A DNA stretch of 64,000 nucleotides, taken from positions 2,151,041 through 2,215,040 of the forward strand of contig NZ_CP087952.1 of the NCBI RefSeq assembly GCF_028752835.1, in the 5' to 3' direction. The translations under genes and the position numbers were made by a program. Below are positions 8,196 to 16,605 of this stretch, piece by piece. The notes beneath the pieces are model-generated. The model made no database searches. It saw nothing but the letters and a program-made list of their open reading frames with translations, and was not told the DNA's origin. Numbering within the stretch: the stretch's first letter is position 1; each line of letters opens with the position of its first letter. Source of the stretch: Desulfosarcina sp. BuS5. Lineage in GTDB: Bacteria > Desulfobacterota > Desulfobacteria > Desulfobacterales > BuS5.

Positions 8196-9683
8196 GTGCT
8201 CAACCAATACGATCAAAAACAATCAATACAAAAAAAACTGACCAACAATGCCGGCGCCCCCGTTGCCGACAACCAGAACGTAATGACCGCCGGTCCCCGG
8301 GGCCCGATGCTGCTGCAAAATGCCTGGTTTCTGGAAAAGCTCGCCCACTTCGACAGGGAAGTAATCCCAGAGCGGCGAATGCATGCCAAAGGTTCGGGAG
8401 CATACGGTACTTTTACCGTCACCCATGATATAACCCGCTATACCAAGGCCAAAATTTTCTCGGAAAAGGGAAAGAAGACCGATCTTTTCATCCGGTTGTC
8501 CACCGTGGCCGGCGAACGTGGCGCCGCCGATGCCGAACGCGACATCCGGGGCTTTGCACTCAAATTCTATACCGAAGAGGGAAACTGGGATCTGGTGGGT
8601 AACAACACCCCGGTCTTTTTCCTGCGGGACCCACTGAAGTTTCCCGATCTCAACCATGCCGTCAAGCGGGATCCCCGTACCAACATGCGCAGCGCACTCA
8701 ACAACTGGGACTTCTGGACCTCGCTGCCCGAAGCGCTGCACCAGGTCACCATTGTCATGAGCGACCGGGGTATTCCCGCTTCCTACCGCAATATGCACGG
8801 CTTTGGCAGCCATACCTTCAGCCTCATAAACGCTGACAATGAACGGTACTGGGTCAAATTTCACTTCCGCACCCAGCAGGGTATCCGTAATCTGAGCGAT
8901 GAAGAAGCCGAGGCGATCATTGGTAAATGCCGTGAGAGCCATCAACGCGACCTGTATGAGAGCATCGAACGGGGCGACTTTCCCCGCTGGACCATGTTTA
9001 TCCAGGTGATGCCTGAAAAAGAAGCGGCCACATGTGCCTACAATCCCTTTGATCTGACCAAGGTCTGGTTCCACAAGGATTATCCTTTGATCGAAGTGGG
9101 GGTCCTTGAACTGAACCGTAACCCTGAAAACTATTTCGCCGAGGTCGAACAGTCCGCCTTCAACCCCGCGAATATCGTGCCCGGCATTGGTTTTTCACCC
9201 GATAAGATGCTGCAGGGGCGTCTCTTCTCCTATGGCGATGCCCAGCGTTACCGGCTCGGAGTCAACAATCACCTGATCCCTGTCAATGCCCCCCGCTGCC
9301 CGTTTCACAGCTTCCATCGCGACGGCACCATGCGGGTTGACGGCAACCATGGTTCAACTCTTGGTTACGAGCCGAACAGTTACGGTCAGTGGCAGCAACA
9401 ACCGAAATTTACCGAACCGCCCCTGAGCCTGGAAGGAGCCGCCGACCACTGGAATCATCGCGAGGACGAGGATTACTACTCCCAGCCCGGCCTTCTTTTC
9501 CGCCTGATGAGCAAAAACCAGCAGGCGCTGCTCTTTGCCAACACCGCCCGCGCTATCAGTGATGCAACGAGGGAAATTCAGCTTCGCCACATCGGTAACT
9601 GCCTGAAGGCCGATCCTGATTACGGCAAGGGGGTGGCTGAGGCTCTTGGCATCCCGTTGAGTAAAATACCAAGAGAAGAATAA
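8196..9683 (+). CDS. katA: Monofunctional heme catalase
   Basis: A 495-residue clade-3-type small-subunit catalase that converts hydrogen peroxide to water and oxygen. Key residues are visible: distal His in VTHDITRY (about residue 75), distal Asn in [10 protein letters not shown] (about residue 148) and the proximal heme Tyr in [14 protein letters not shown] (about residue 357). The GTG start at 8196 has GAAGGG just upstream and gives the usual N-terminus with [10 protein letters not shown]. The gene is visibly richer in G and C, with many GCC, CCC and CGC codons, than its AT-rich neighbours, and it is single and divergent. Acquisition by transfer for oxygen defence in an anaerobe is a reasonable inference. 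Confidence 0.97.
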   Translation: MLNQYDQKQSIQKKLTNNAGAPVADNQNVMTAGPRGPMLLQNAWFLEKLAHFDREVIPERRMHAKGSGAYGTFTVTHDITRYTKAKIFSEKGKKTDLFIRLSTVAGERGAADAERDIRGFALKFYTEEGNWDLVGNNTPVFFLRDPLKFPDLNHAVKRDPRTNMRSALNNWDFWTSLPEALHQVTIVMSDRGIPASYRNMHGFGSHTFSLINADNERYWVKFHFRTQQGIRNLSDEEAEAIIGKCRESHQRDLYESIERGDFPRWTMFIQVMPEKEAATCAYNPFDLTKVWFHKDYPLIEVGVLELNRNPENYFAEVEQSAFNPANIVPGIGFSPDKMLQGRLFSYGDAQRYRLGVNNHLIPVNAPRCPFHSFHRDGTMRVDGNHGSTLGYEPNSYGQWQQQPKFTEPPLSLEGAADHWNHREDEDYYSQPGLLFRLMSKNQQALLFANTARAISDATREIQLRHIGNCLKADPDYGKGVAEALGIPLSKIPREE

Positions 9684-9712
9684 AAAGTTACTTGGGAGGA
9701 AAAACATGCAGA

Positions 9713-9766
9713 GGGTGTAAATAAACAGCGTTGGTTATTATTTGCCGGCGGCCTTGATTTACACCC
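9713..9766 (+). terminator. Inverted repeat downstream of catalase, possible terminator
   Basis: GGGTGTAAAT (9713-9722) pairs with ATTTACACCC (9757-9766) across a 34-base loop, 30 bases after the catalase stop. There is no clear T-run after it, so its role as a terminator is uncertain. Confidence 0.35.
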
Positions 9767-9825
9767 CCATGCAGAAATAATATTCATATAAACATTCCGC
9801 CCCCCTATTTCCCACAACGTAATAT

Positions 9826-10239
9826 CTATTTCCAGAGCCTTACCATAAAAAGTTCTTCGTCTTCGATTAAATCCGGCGAGGTGCCATTGTGTCTCTGCAT
9901 CTCTTTAACAATTTTTCGAGGTACTCCCATGCCCATGTGCTCAATATAACCGTAGTCTCTCATGACATCTTTAAGCAGTTGATTCCGGGCTGAACGGCAG
10001 CCCGTTATCATATGTTGTGGAGTGATGCCGTTCGGAAGCCGTCCAGGGGAGATCACCTCTAATCGATCTTTATAAATGGACAACTCCACAGTCGTTCCGG
10101 ACAAAAGGTAGTCCCGATGAACAAGTGCGTTGACAATGGCTTCCCTAATCGCTTCTTCCGGATACAGCCATCGTTCTTCGCGCCTTGCACCATCCGCAAG
10201 GCCGGCAGAAACTTCAGTGTTTCTCCTTGTGAATTCCAG
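9826..10239 (-). pseudogene. C-terminal remnant of RecG-like/ATP-binding helix-turn-helix protein
   Basis: About 138 residues remain, containing EAIREAIVNALVHRDYL and GRLPNGITPQHMI. These are hallmarks of the HATPase_c_4 domain in putative transcriptional regulators of the AlbA_2/RecG-like (COG2865) family. These proteins are normally about 400-500 residues, so the N-terminal two-thirds is gone. The break falls exactly at the scar of an IS1-type element end (10240-10286), whose TIR supplies the first codons of the surviving frame. Non-functional relic; part of a decayed accessory region. Confidence 0.75.
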
Positions 10240-10286
10240 GTAGTCCCTACAAAACAATGCAGGTTCGAAAAATCAGCTACTTACAG
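10240..10286. repeat. Scar: 47-bp end of an IS1-type element
   Basis: The 47 bases starting GGTAGTCCCTACAAAACAAT are identical to the left end of the complete element at 23182-24536, terminal inverted repeat plus about 20 inner bases. Only this end remains, so the element was deleted together with part of the neighbouring gene. Confidence 0.85.
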
Positions 10287-10339
10287 GGAAAAACCCTTGA
10301 ATAGAATCACTTTTTTCGACAGCAAGACTCATGTCGTCC

Positions 10340-10405
10340 AAAACTCCACAAGGATTGTGGAGTTTTTCCTTTGAATCAGATTCTCCACAAGCTTTATGGA
10401 GAATC
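10340..10405. repeat. Two adjacent hairpins with related arms
   Basis: First hairpin: AAAACTCCACAA, loop GGA, complementary arm (10340-10366). Second hairpin: GATTCTCCA with its complement TGGAGAATC (10379-10405). Both share the core CTCCACAA. They replace the natural end of the DUF1016 fragment, so they are probably the scar of, or a landing point for, small palindromic elements. Confidence 0.6.
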
Positions 10406-10658
10406 TCGGGCTTCCGATTGGAATAAACCAGATAAAACTGCCTGAAATAGCATAGATTTGTTGTTGAAAACCCTTTGCCGTAACTTTTTTCAACCTGGCT
10501 GATAAATCTTTGATGATCTGCTTCCCGTATTTAGCCCGCTTTTCACCGCCCTGGATCGCTTTTACAATTTCCCGCCCTATCAGCCAATAAGCAATGATCA
10601 TTTCGCTGTTAACCGCTTGAACAACCCTTGACCTTGCCTGTTCCAGTATGGACACCAC
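10406..10658 (-). pseudogene. N-terminal remnant of DUF1016 (YhcG-like) nuclease-family protein
   Basis: The frame reads ILEQARSRVVQAVNSEMIIAYWLIGREIVKAIQ..., the conserved N-terminal domain of DUF1016/YhcG proteins. Complete proteins are about 340-370 residues and carry a C-terminal PD-(D/E)XK nuclease domain, absent here. The frame ends by running into the hairpins at 10340-10405. The remaining 80 residues have no intact active site, so this is a relic. DUF1016 genes are often found beside restriction-modification genes, which fits the accessory character of this region. Confidence 0.75.
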
Positions 10659-10813
10659 CCGGTTAAACAGTCCGTCGCTAATTGTCGCCTGAATTTTCAG
10701 TTTTCTATGTCCTTTTTATTCATCTTTCATCCCCTTTGGAATGATGAATTATGAAGGATGAATGCGGAATGTATTAGCATCAATCATCATTGAGCGCTCA
10801 TAATCCTTAATTG

Positions 10814-11284
10814 CTAATTCAGCACTTCTGGAATTTTACCTTCTCCGTTTCCTACAAATTCTATAATCTTGTGGTCAACTGTAATTATTGGACATTCTAA
10901 TGTAATAGCTGAAGCCACAACGATTTTATCGTGCAGATCATGTTTTGCAAGACACCCGCCAACAGTAAGCAAATTTTCCAATACTTCTTGGTCTATTGCA
11001 CGAATTTCAACATTTGGAGACTGCTTTAGCTGTATAAAAACTTCATAGAAAAATTTGCGAAAAAACTCTCCTGATCGGAGCCATTTTTCATATATCTCAA
11101 TAAATACAGTTGATGGCACACTCAATAATACACCACCTTCATACGGAGACACTGCCAGTTCAATAGCACTTCTTGTTCTTTGTGATATGGCCGGTGCCCC
11201 ATCGAACTCAGGCGCATCTTCAAATACTCTCGAAAAAAACGAGATGAGTCCGTTTGTATCAATCACGTAACGTTTCTTGTCCAT
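10814..11284 (-). CDS. PIN-domain nuclease, last gene of a five-gene accessory operon
   Basis: A 156-residue PIN-like ribonuclease fold. Acidic active-site positions are visible: YVIDTNGLI at the N-terminus, a Glu in FIEIYEKW, Asp in HDKIVVASA, and Asp in ITVDHKI near the C-terminus. I chose the ATG at 11284; a TTG at 11311 is less likely. The gene overlaps the preceding gene by 26 bases, so translation is probably coupled. PIN proteins are usually RNases in toxin-antitoxin or defence systems. Here there is no small classic antitoxin; instead it ends an operon with a P-loop ATPase, which suggests an effector role (inference). Confidence 0.75.
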   Translation of the reverse strand: MDKKRYVIDTNGLISFFSRVFEDAPEFDGAPAISQRTRSAIELAVSPYEGGVLLSVPSTVFIEIYEKWLRSGEFFRKFFYEVFIQLKQSPNVEIRAIDQEVLENLLTVGGCLAKHDLHDKIVVASAITLECPIITVDHKIIEFVGNGEGKIPEVLN

Positions 11285-11648
11285 AGCAATATTCCGATAA
11301 TTTCCTTGCAACCGTCAGAAGCGATATTTCCAAATCAATCTCACCGGAATGTTCATGCCGTAGCATATAATCCACAAAATCTTCACCGCATTCTTGTATG
11401 TCGATAAACATCTTGTCCGGCATGGAAAACAGTTCTGATATCATTTTTTTTGTCGATGCCGTTGAACTATGCCGTCTTTCAAGAATTCTCGCAAAGGAAA
11501 AGGTCAGACATAGAAGTTTATCTTGCCATTGAACGGCATTATCAAGAAGTGAATTAAGAGTTACATCTTCAATAGCCTTATCTTCCAAATGTAACAGTAA
11601 GAGATTTTCTAATTCAGTGCTATTCAAACAATAACTCATACTTATCAC
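11259..11648 (-). CDS. Small protein of unknown function in the ATPase/PIN operon
   Basis: A 129-residue, acidic, predicted helical protein that I do not recognise. Its start overlaps the stop of the ATPase gene by 4 bases (GTGA), and an ATG 9 bases further in is an alternative start. Its end overlaps the PIN gene. Its position between ATPase and nuclease suggests an adaptor or an inhibitor of the nuclease, by analogy with toxin partners. That is inference only. Confidence 0.65.
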   Translation of the reverse strand: MISMSYCLNSTELENLLLLHLEDKAIEDVTLNSLLDNAVQWQDKLLCLTFSFARILERRHSSTASTKKMISELFSMPDKMFIDIQECGEDFVDYMLRHEHSGEIDLEISLLTVARKLSEYCYGQETLRD

Positions 11649-13033
11649 CCGTCGGTCGCTTTTTTCAAGAGGTCTGTTGCATTTGAATCATCCAAGGATG
11701 GTTCTTTCCCCGGCACCACACCTTCACGTTTTTCAATTTCAGAACGAACAAAATCCTCGTCTATATCCTTTCTATCATCAGCTAAAGACTTCTCGATTAG
11801 CGCAGAACAAGTTCTAAGAATTATTGCTGCATTATACTCACTTGACTCGGCAATGATATTTATTGCACCCAACGTAAACGGAGCCAGATTGTCGCCTACA
11901 AACGAGTCACTCCTGTACTCAGCAAGATATTTATTTATCAGCAGGCTAACATGCTCTCGATTAAGTTTTTCAAAAGGAATAAGGTGAGGTGATGCAACTT
12001 TTGGAGATAATGGATATCGCTGGTCCAATCCGGAACTTGACCAAGCTTCCGAAATAAGCGCCGGCACACCGGCATGCAAGACAAGAAACATATTGAAAAA
12101 TCCATATCGAGCGTTCTCATATGGGCCATCCAGTAACACAGATCTAAGCTCCGCCGAAAAATCCCGTCTTTGACGTGCGCTTTGAAAATCCGGTACTCTT
12201 TCAAAATCATCGACAAAAATGTATGCACCATTAAAACCTGATGCCATGAACATCTGAACAAGATGGGAAAAAACGAAATCAAGTTTTTCCCGTCCTTTCT
12301 TCAAATTTTGATAAGTCTCCCGGAAAGACTCTTTTGAAATGAATGAATCAAAAAATCCATGGCGAAATGAAAGTAGCGGAAATTCGTTGGGGAGCTTCTG
12401 TAAAAACTTATTTTTTAAGATAACTTCCATCAGTTTCCGAGATTCAACACCTTGTTTTTTGAGCCATTCTTCTGAGTTTAGAGATTCAATCAGCTTTTGC
12501 TCGTCATCTTCATCTATCTTTAAATCCGGATAAACCTCGGCAATCGCATCGAGTCTCATGCTTGCAAGGGATGAGGCGATAATGCCGGAAGAATAAATTG
12601 CTCCAAATATTAGATCAACGAAACTATCAAATGTTTTTGTCCTCCCCCCTAGCTCAGGCGCCACATACAATGCAAAACATTTGTTGAGTTCATCGGAAAT
12701 GTCCAGGCAGTATTCCTGGTTCATCCTATTGATAAGGTTTACAAGAAATGCCGATTTACCATTTCCTCGTCCAATATATGAGGTATCTACAATATATCCA
12801 AGGCGAAGATGTGAAGGATCTGTCTGGGCTTTTTTTAGAAAATCTGTTTCAATTTTCTCATATTCCTTAGTTCTGATATCCGCCTCATATATCGTTCCAT
12901 TTATACGACGGTCTGTTGAATCCTTATTTACAGGACTCGTTGGAAACGGGTTCTCCATTAATTCAAAGCGTTTATATTTGGCTTCCAGGTCAACACTCTG
13001 TTGCTGCCTGGGTTTTCGTTGTAATTTGCTCAC
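11645..13033 (-). CDS. P-loop ATPase of unknown family in accessory operon
   Basis: A 462-residue predicted AAA/STAND-like NTPase. The Walker A loop GRGNGKSAF is at about residue 88; it lacks the usual GxxGxGKS spacing but keeps GKS. Walker B YIFVDDFERV is near residue 272, with a possible arginine-rich sensor segment QSARQRRDF soon after. A helical C-terminal region follows. The start is GTG, overlapping the preceding stop as GTGA, with GGAGG 9 bases upstream. The basic N-terminus (KLQRKPRQQQ) and the NPFPTSP motif resemble ATPases found beside phage-defence genes, but I cannot assign it to a named system. Confidence 0.75.
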   Translation of the reverse strand: MSKLQRKPRQQQSVDLEAKYKRFELMENPFPTSPVNKDSTDRRINGTIYEADIRTKEYEKIETDFLKKAQTDPSHLRLGYIVDTSYIGRGNGKSAFLVNLINRMNQEYCLDISDELNKCFALYVAPELGGRTKTFDSFVDLIFGAIYSSGIIASSLASMRLDAIAEVYPDLKIDEDDEQKLIESLNSEEWLKKQGVESRKLMEVILKNKFLQKLPNEFPLLSFRHGFFDSFISKESFRETYQNLKKGREKLDFVFSHLVQMFMASGFNGAYIFVDDFERVPDFQSARQRRDFSAELRSVLLDGPYENARYGFFNMFLVLHAGVPALISEAWSSSGLDQRYPLSPKVASPHLIPFEKLNREHVSLLINKYLAEYRSDSFVGDNLAPFTLGAINIIAESSEYNAAIILRTCSALIEKSLADDRKDIDEDFVRSEIEKREGVVPGKEPSLDDSNATDLLKKATDG

Positions 13034-14334
13034 TGCTCTATGCCTCCTTTAGTAACGTCAATGGCAATAATATTCCGATAACTGCCATCCACCATAACTG
13101 GTTCACGTTTCATATACATCGCACTTGTTTCTTCCGGTAGTTTATCTACCTCAAGCGAAATGTGAATATTAAGCTGTCCGGAAATATTCAAACGATATAT
13201 CTCATTAAGTGTTTCTTCAAATGTTTGCATGGATACTTTTAACCTGAAGCAAACAATTTCCCGTAATGATACCAAGTTGACAAAATTGTATCTTACTTGA
13301 CGCTTCAAATCAAAATAACCTTCAACAAGGGTAGCAACGAACTTATTTTTATTGGGGCTTTTTTCATCATCTGCAAGGATTGGCTTATGAACGAAAAGAC
13401 GTTTACCATCCGAATAATGGTATATCTCTGAGAAATCATCCGAATGGACAGCATCAAGAACCACAGATGTTGGATAAACCAACTTCCCGTTGATAAATGG
13501 ATAAGATTCCGTTACCTGGATTATGCCGATCTGTCTGGCCCGATATCCCCACATATCGAAGGAGGTCATAGAATAAGGGCATTTATAAAGTTCCTGGAGA
13601 AAATAGGTAAGCCAAAAGTCACGGATACGTTTTGTTATCTTGTTGTAATCTTTGGGGTCAAATCGTCCAGATGAACTTTTAGGCAAAAGACCATCGTGAG
13701 TAATTTTTTTTAAAATTTCCTGATTTTTTTGGGTCAAATCGACATTGCGTTTCAGGTATCGTTCAATGTCTCCCTGGAGTTTTTTTACAAGGGACTCAGT
13801 GTAACGAGTCATATCTTTTGTTGTTTGGATATTTCCCCTGTCAAAATGCAATTCCAGTGGGGAATAATGTGGAAACACCAGCACTCCAGAACCTTTTGAA
13901 TTCGCTTCGTATAAAAATTCAACAAGTGCTCTAAATGCGTTATGCGCACCTTCCATCAGTCTGAAGAGAGAGAGATTAAATGCGTGAGCACCTTCTGTAC
14001 GATGTTGAAGCAAGAGTTTTTTGCCCTTTTCTGTTAGATGAGTTGTATTATCCTCCTTCTCGATAAGGAGGCCATACTCCTTACACTCGTCCATTACCTT
14101 ATTAAACGTATAGCGATAACGCCGTTGTTGATGCAAAGTAGGATTCTCAACCTCTTCCAGTTTCTTATATTTTGACTCACCAAGTCGGTATTCTTGCTTA
14201 AGAATTTTAAAAGCATTAAATACGTCGTCCTGGATTATGTTTTTTTCAACGCTGCTAAGAAAAATAAAGAAATAGTCCAGAAAATAGAACTTTCTGGATG
14301 GCAAAAAGGATGTTTTTACAGCGGCTTTGGTCAT
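13030..14334 (-). CDS. Winged-helix-like protein of unknown function in accessory operon
   Basis: A 434-residue soluble protein. Residues about 40-110 look like a winged-helix region (FNKVMDECKEYGLLIEKEDNTTHLTEKGKKLLLQH), a pattern typical of DNA-binding or subunit-docking domains. A helical centre contains a possible coiled coil (SLVKKLQGDIERYLKRN, about 185-215). The last 120 residues (QTFEETLNEIYRLNISGQLNI) suggest a second small helix-turn-helix. GGAGGGAGG precedes the ATG. Its stop overlaps the ATPase start by 4 bases, so the two are likely made together and may form a complex. I do not recognise the family. Confidence 0.65.
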   Translation of the reverse strand: MTKAAVKTSFLPSRKFYFLDYFFIFLSSVEKNIIQDDVFNAFKILKQEYRLGESKYKKLEEVENPTLHQQRRYRYTFNKVMDECKEYGLLIEKEDNTTHLTEKGKKLLLQHRTEGAHAFNLSLFRLMEGAHNAFRALVEFLYEANSKGSGVLVFPHYSPLELHFDRGNIQTTKDMTRYTESLVKKLQGDIERYLKRNVDLTQKNQEILKKITHDGLLPKSSSGRFDPKDYNKITKRIRDFWLTYFLQELYKCPYSMTSFDMWGYRARQIGIIQVTESYPFINGKLVYPTSVVLDAVHSDDFSEIYHYSDGKRLFVHKPILADDEKSPNKNKFVATLVEGYFDLKRQVRYNFVNLVSLREIVCFRLKVSMQTFEETLNEIYRLNISGQLNIHISLEVDKLPEETSAMYMKREPVMVDGSYRNIIAIDVTKGGIEQ

Positions 14335-14378
14335 GAATGCCCTCCCTCCGCATAGTTTCCTTCAATAATGTGTCCATG

Positions 14379-15329
14379 TTAATTCACTCCGCACTGCGGA
14401 ATCTTTTTGACGGCTCCGGATTCAAGACGCATTGCGTCTCGATTCGCTGAAGCTGAGAAATAGAGGGGCAAATTTGGTGTAGCGGCGGCCTCCTCTACCA
14501 AAAGGTGATTAAATATCTCAAACCAGACCAAATTTTGATATGAGCCCGCGCCTTTGTAATGACACCACTCAAGAGTACCCTGATTCTCAAAAAAAATATC
14601 ATGTTCCGCGATCATCAAACCTGTTGGCGTAAGAATCTGGCCACCAGCCTGAATCAAACCCATGGAGGCCCCTATGCTGATTAAACTTGCTACCTGTCCA
14701 TCCGGGAGGCCGGAATTTTTAATAAGGAGATGCCTACTTATCCTTTTTTCTCTCCTATTGTCATAGAGAAAGCTAAGGATGCGTGCAAAGTGATTAAATT
14801 CTAAAACATGACTCCGACTAACCTGAAATTTACGTCGTATACTTTTTCCGGCTGTGGTTTTTTTATTTGAAGTTCGTGCTGAATCTAATGGTATTATAGA
14901 GCCATCTGCCATGTTTGGAGTCTTGGAAACACTATCTCCCGTTATCGATGCATCATCCGTGATTTGTTCATCCGGCAGGTTCTCAAACAATTTCTGTTGA
15001 GTAGCTTCCGGCGCCACTTTTGAGCGTAAAGGCATTGTTTCAATAGACCTGTTTTCGACTCGAATGAACTCAACCAGCTTAAGCAGGGCGATTGACGATT
15101 GCCCTATGCCTTTCACCTTGCCCAGGTCATCTTTTGTAGCGGAAAATACTTGGGAGAGATTGCCAAAAATCCGAATAAGCTCTTCAGCGAGCGGCTTGAC
15201 ATCCTTGCGTCCGATAGCAAAGGAGAGAAGCAGTTCCAGCAACACTTCGTCAGAACGCGACTCTGTATCGCCCGCCAGGAAGCGGTCTCTGAGTCTTTGT
15301 CTGTGCCCTGTTTTTATCTTATCCGCCAT
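14379..15329 (-). CDS. RadC-N helix-hairpin-helix / DUF4007-like fusion protein
   Basis: A 316-residue protein, first gene of the accessory operon. Residues 1-85 match the N-terminal helix-hairpin-helix part of RadC (GHRQRLRDRFL, then GKVKGIGQSSIALL), but the RadC JAB/MPN metalloprotease-like domain is absent. A linker (about 90-170) leads into a C-terminal domain (SRSHVLEFNHFARIL ... LTPTGLMIAEHDIFF ... GTLEWCHYK) that resembles DUF4007, a domain associated with DNA phosphorothioation (Dnd-type) loci. The start at 15329 (MADKIKTGHRQ) is preferred because the longer frame overlaps the transporter gene. The gap to the next gene is 44 bases. DNA-structure recognition is a plausible role. Confidence 0.65.
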   Translation of the reverse strand: MADKIKTGHRQRLRDRFLAGDTESRSDEVLLELLLSFAIGRKDVKPLAEELIRIFGNLSQVFSATKDDLGKVKGIGQSSIALLKLVEFIRVENRSIETMPLRSKVAPEATQQKLFENLPDEQITDDASITGDSVSKTPNMADGSIIPLDSARTSNKKTTAGKSIRRKFQVSRSHVLEFNHFARILSFLYDNRREKRISRHLLIKNSGLPDGQVASLISIGASMGLIQAGGQILTPTGLMIAEHDIFFENQGTLEWCHYKGAGSYQNLVWFEIFNHLLVEEAAATPNLPLYFSASANRDAMRLESGAVKKIPQCGVN

Positions 15330-15351
15330 ATTGCTGTTTACTATTCCTGCC

Positions 15352-16605
15352 CTACGTGTCAGCCCCTTTTTCAGGCAGCGAAATAACGATTTCATGAATC
15401 GACCTTGAACTCGATTTTGCGACAGTAAATCTTATACCCTGGTGCATAAAGGTTTCTCCTCTTTGCGGTATCCGGCCCATCTGTTTCAGCAAAAAGCCGC
15501 CTGCTGTTTCATACCCTTCTTTCGGAAGATCAAGGCCAAGCCGCTCATTGAGCTCCTCTATTTCAATGCGCGCATTAACAAGGAACCTGTTTTTAGAAAG
15601 CCTGACCCACTGCTTTACTTCATGATCATACTCGTCACTAATTTCCCCGACCACCTCTTCAAGGATGTCTTCTATTGTAATAATCCCTGTTGATCCGCCA
15701 TATTCATCAACAACAATGACAATCGAATTCCCGGTTTTCTGCATAAAAAGCATAAGTTCATCAGCTCTCTTCGACTCCGGCACAAAAGGCACCTTTCTTA
15801 TAAACCGACTGATAATGGCCGGGTCATCCGTTGCATCCAGCAAATCAAAAGCATATACAATACCGATTAGATTATCGATTCTATCTTTAAAAACAGGGAT
15901 TCTGGAATAACCTGTGCGTCTTACTGTTTTTACCACATCCTTAATCGACCCGGTTTCCGAAACAGCGGTCACATGGACAAGGGGAATCATCACATCGGAG
16001 ACCTTCGACTTTGCAAGATGAAAAACCCTTTTTATAAGCTTCTGTTCCTTTTTTTTAAGGTCGCTTCCATGCCCTGGAGTAACCAGCATATGTTCGAGTT
16101 CTTCTCTTGTAATGGAATCTTCCCTATTAAGTGATTCCTTGCCGAGGCTTGTGTAAAAAAGCCTGCTGATCTGAAAAACCAGCAGTGTAACAGGTGATAT
16201 TATTCGTGAAGCTATCCAAAGGGGATATGCGATCCGCGGAGCAAATTCCGTTGCTTTCTGCTGAAAGATGGTTCTGGGAATTATTTCCCCAAACATTAAA
16301 AGAACCGGGGAAATAATAATAACAGTTAAAAGCTCACCGTATGTTTTGAAAAAAGACTCAAACCATACTGCTGCTACAACCGATGATATAATAACGAACA
16401 TATTGGTGCCGGTGCTGGTGGTGGAAAGGAACCAGCGTGGATTGTTTATCATTTCAAGGGCCAGCACGGCCCCTTTAGAACCTTGGGCAACCCCTCTCCT
16501 GAGCCTCAACTTATTGGAAGAGAGCAACACCATTTCAGAGCCGGAAAAAAATCCCTGGATTATGACACAACAGCATATTATCAATATGTTAAGCCAGGAA
16601 CTCAT
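15352..16605 (-). CDS. CNNM/CorC-type transporter-associated protein (DUF21-CBS)
   Basis: A 417-residue membrane protein. A DUF21/CNNM transmembrane domain (about 1-190, beginning FFSGSEMVLLSSNKLRLRRG) is followed by two CBS domains (about 205-320) and a C-terminal CorC_HlyC domain (about 335-415). These proteins take part in magnesium/cobalt or sodium-coupled divalent cation efflux. It overlaps the preceding paralogue by 4 bases (ATGA). The pair probably acts as a heteromeric unit, as often seen for tandem HlyC/CorC genes. Confidence 0.9.
   Translation of the reverse strand: MSSWLNILIICCCVIIQGFFSGSEMVLLSSNKLRLRRGVAQGSKGAVLALEMINNPRWFLSTTSTGTNMFVIISSVVAAVWFESFFKTYGELLTVIIISPVLLMFGEIIPRTIFQQKATEFAPRIAYPLWIASRIISPVTLLVFQISRLFYTSLGKESLNREDSITREELEHMLVTPGHGSDLKKKEQKLIKRVFHLAKSKVSDVMIPLVHVTAVSETGSIKDVVKTVRRTGYSRIPVFKDRIDNLIGIVYAFDLLDATDDPAIISRFIRKVPFVPESKRADELMLFMQKTGNSIVIVVDEYGGSTGIITIEDILEEVVGEISDEYDHEVKQWVRLSKNRFLVNARIEIEELNERLGLDLPKEGYETAGGFLLKQMGRIPQRGETFMHQGIRFTVAKSSSRSIHEIVISLPEKGADT

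Noticed and set aside
8223-9074. 283-codon open frame antisense to catalase
   Set aside because: Shadow of the GC-rich catalase gene; no ribosome site and no domain.
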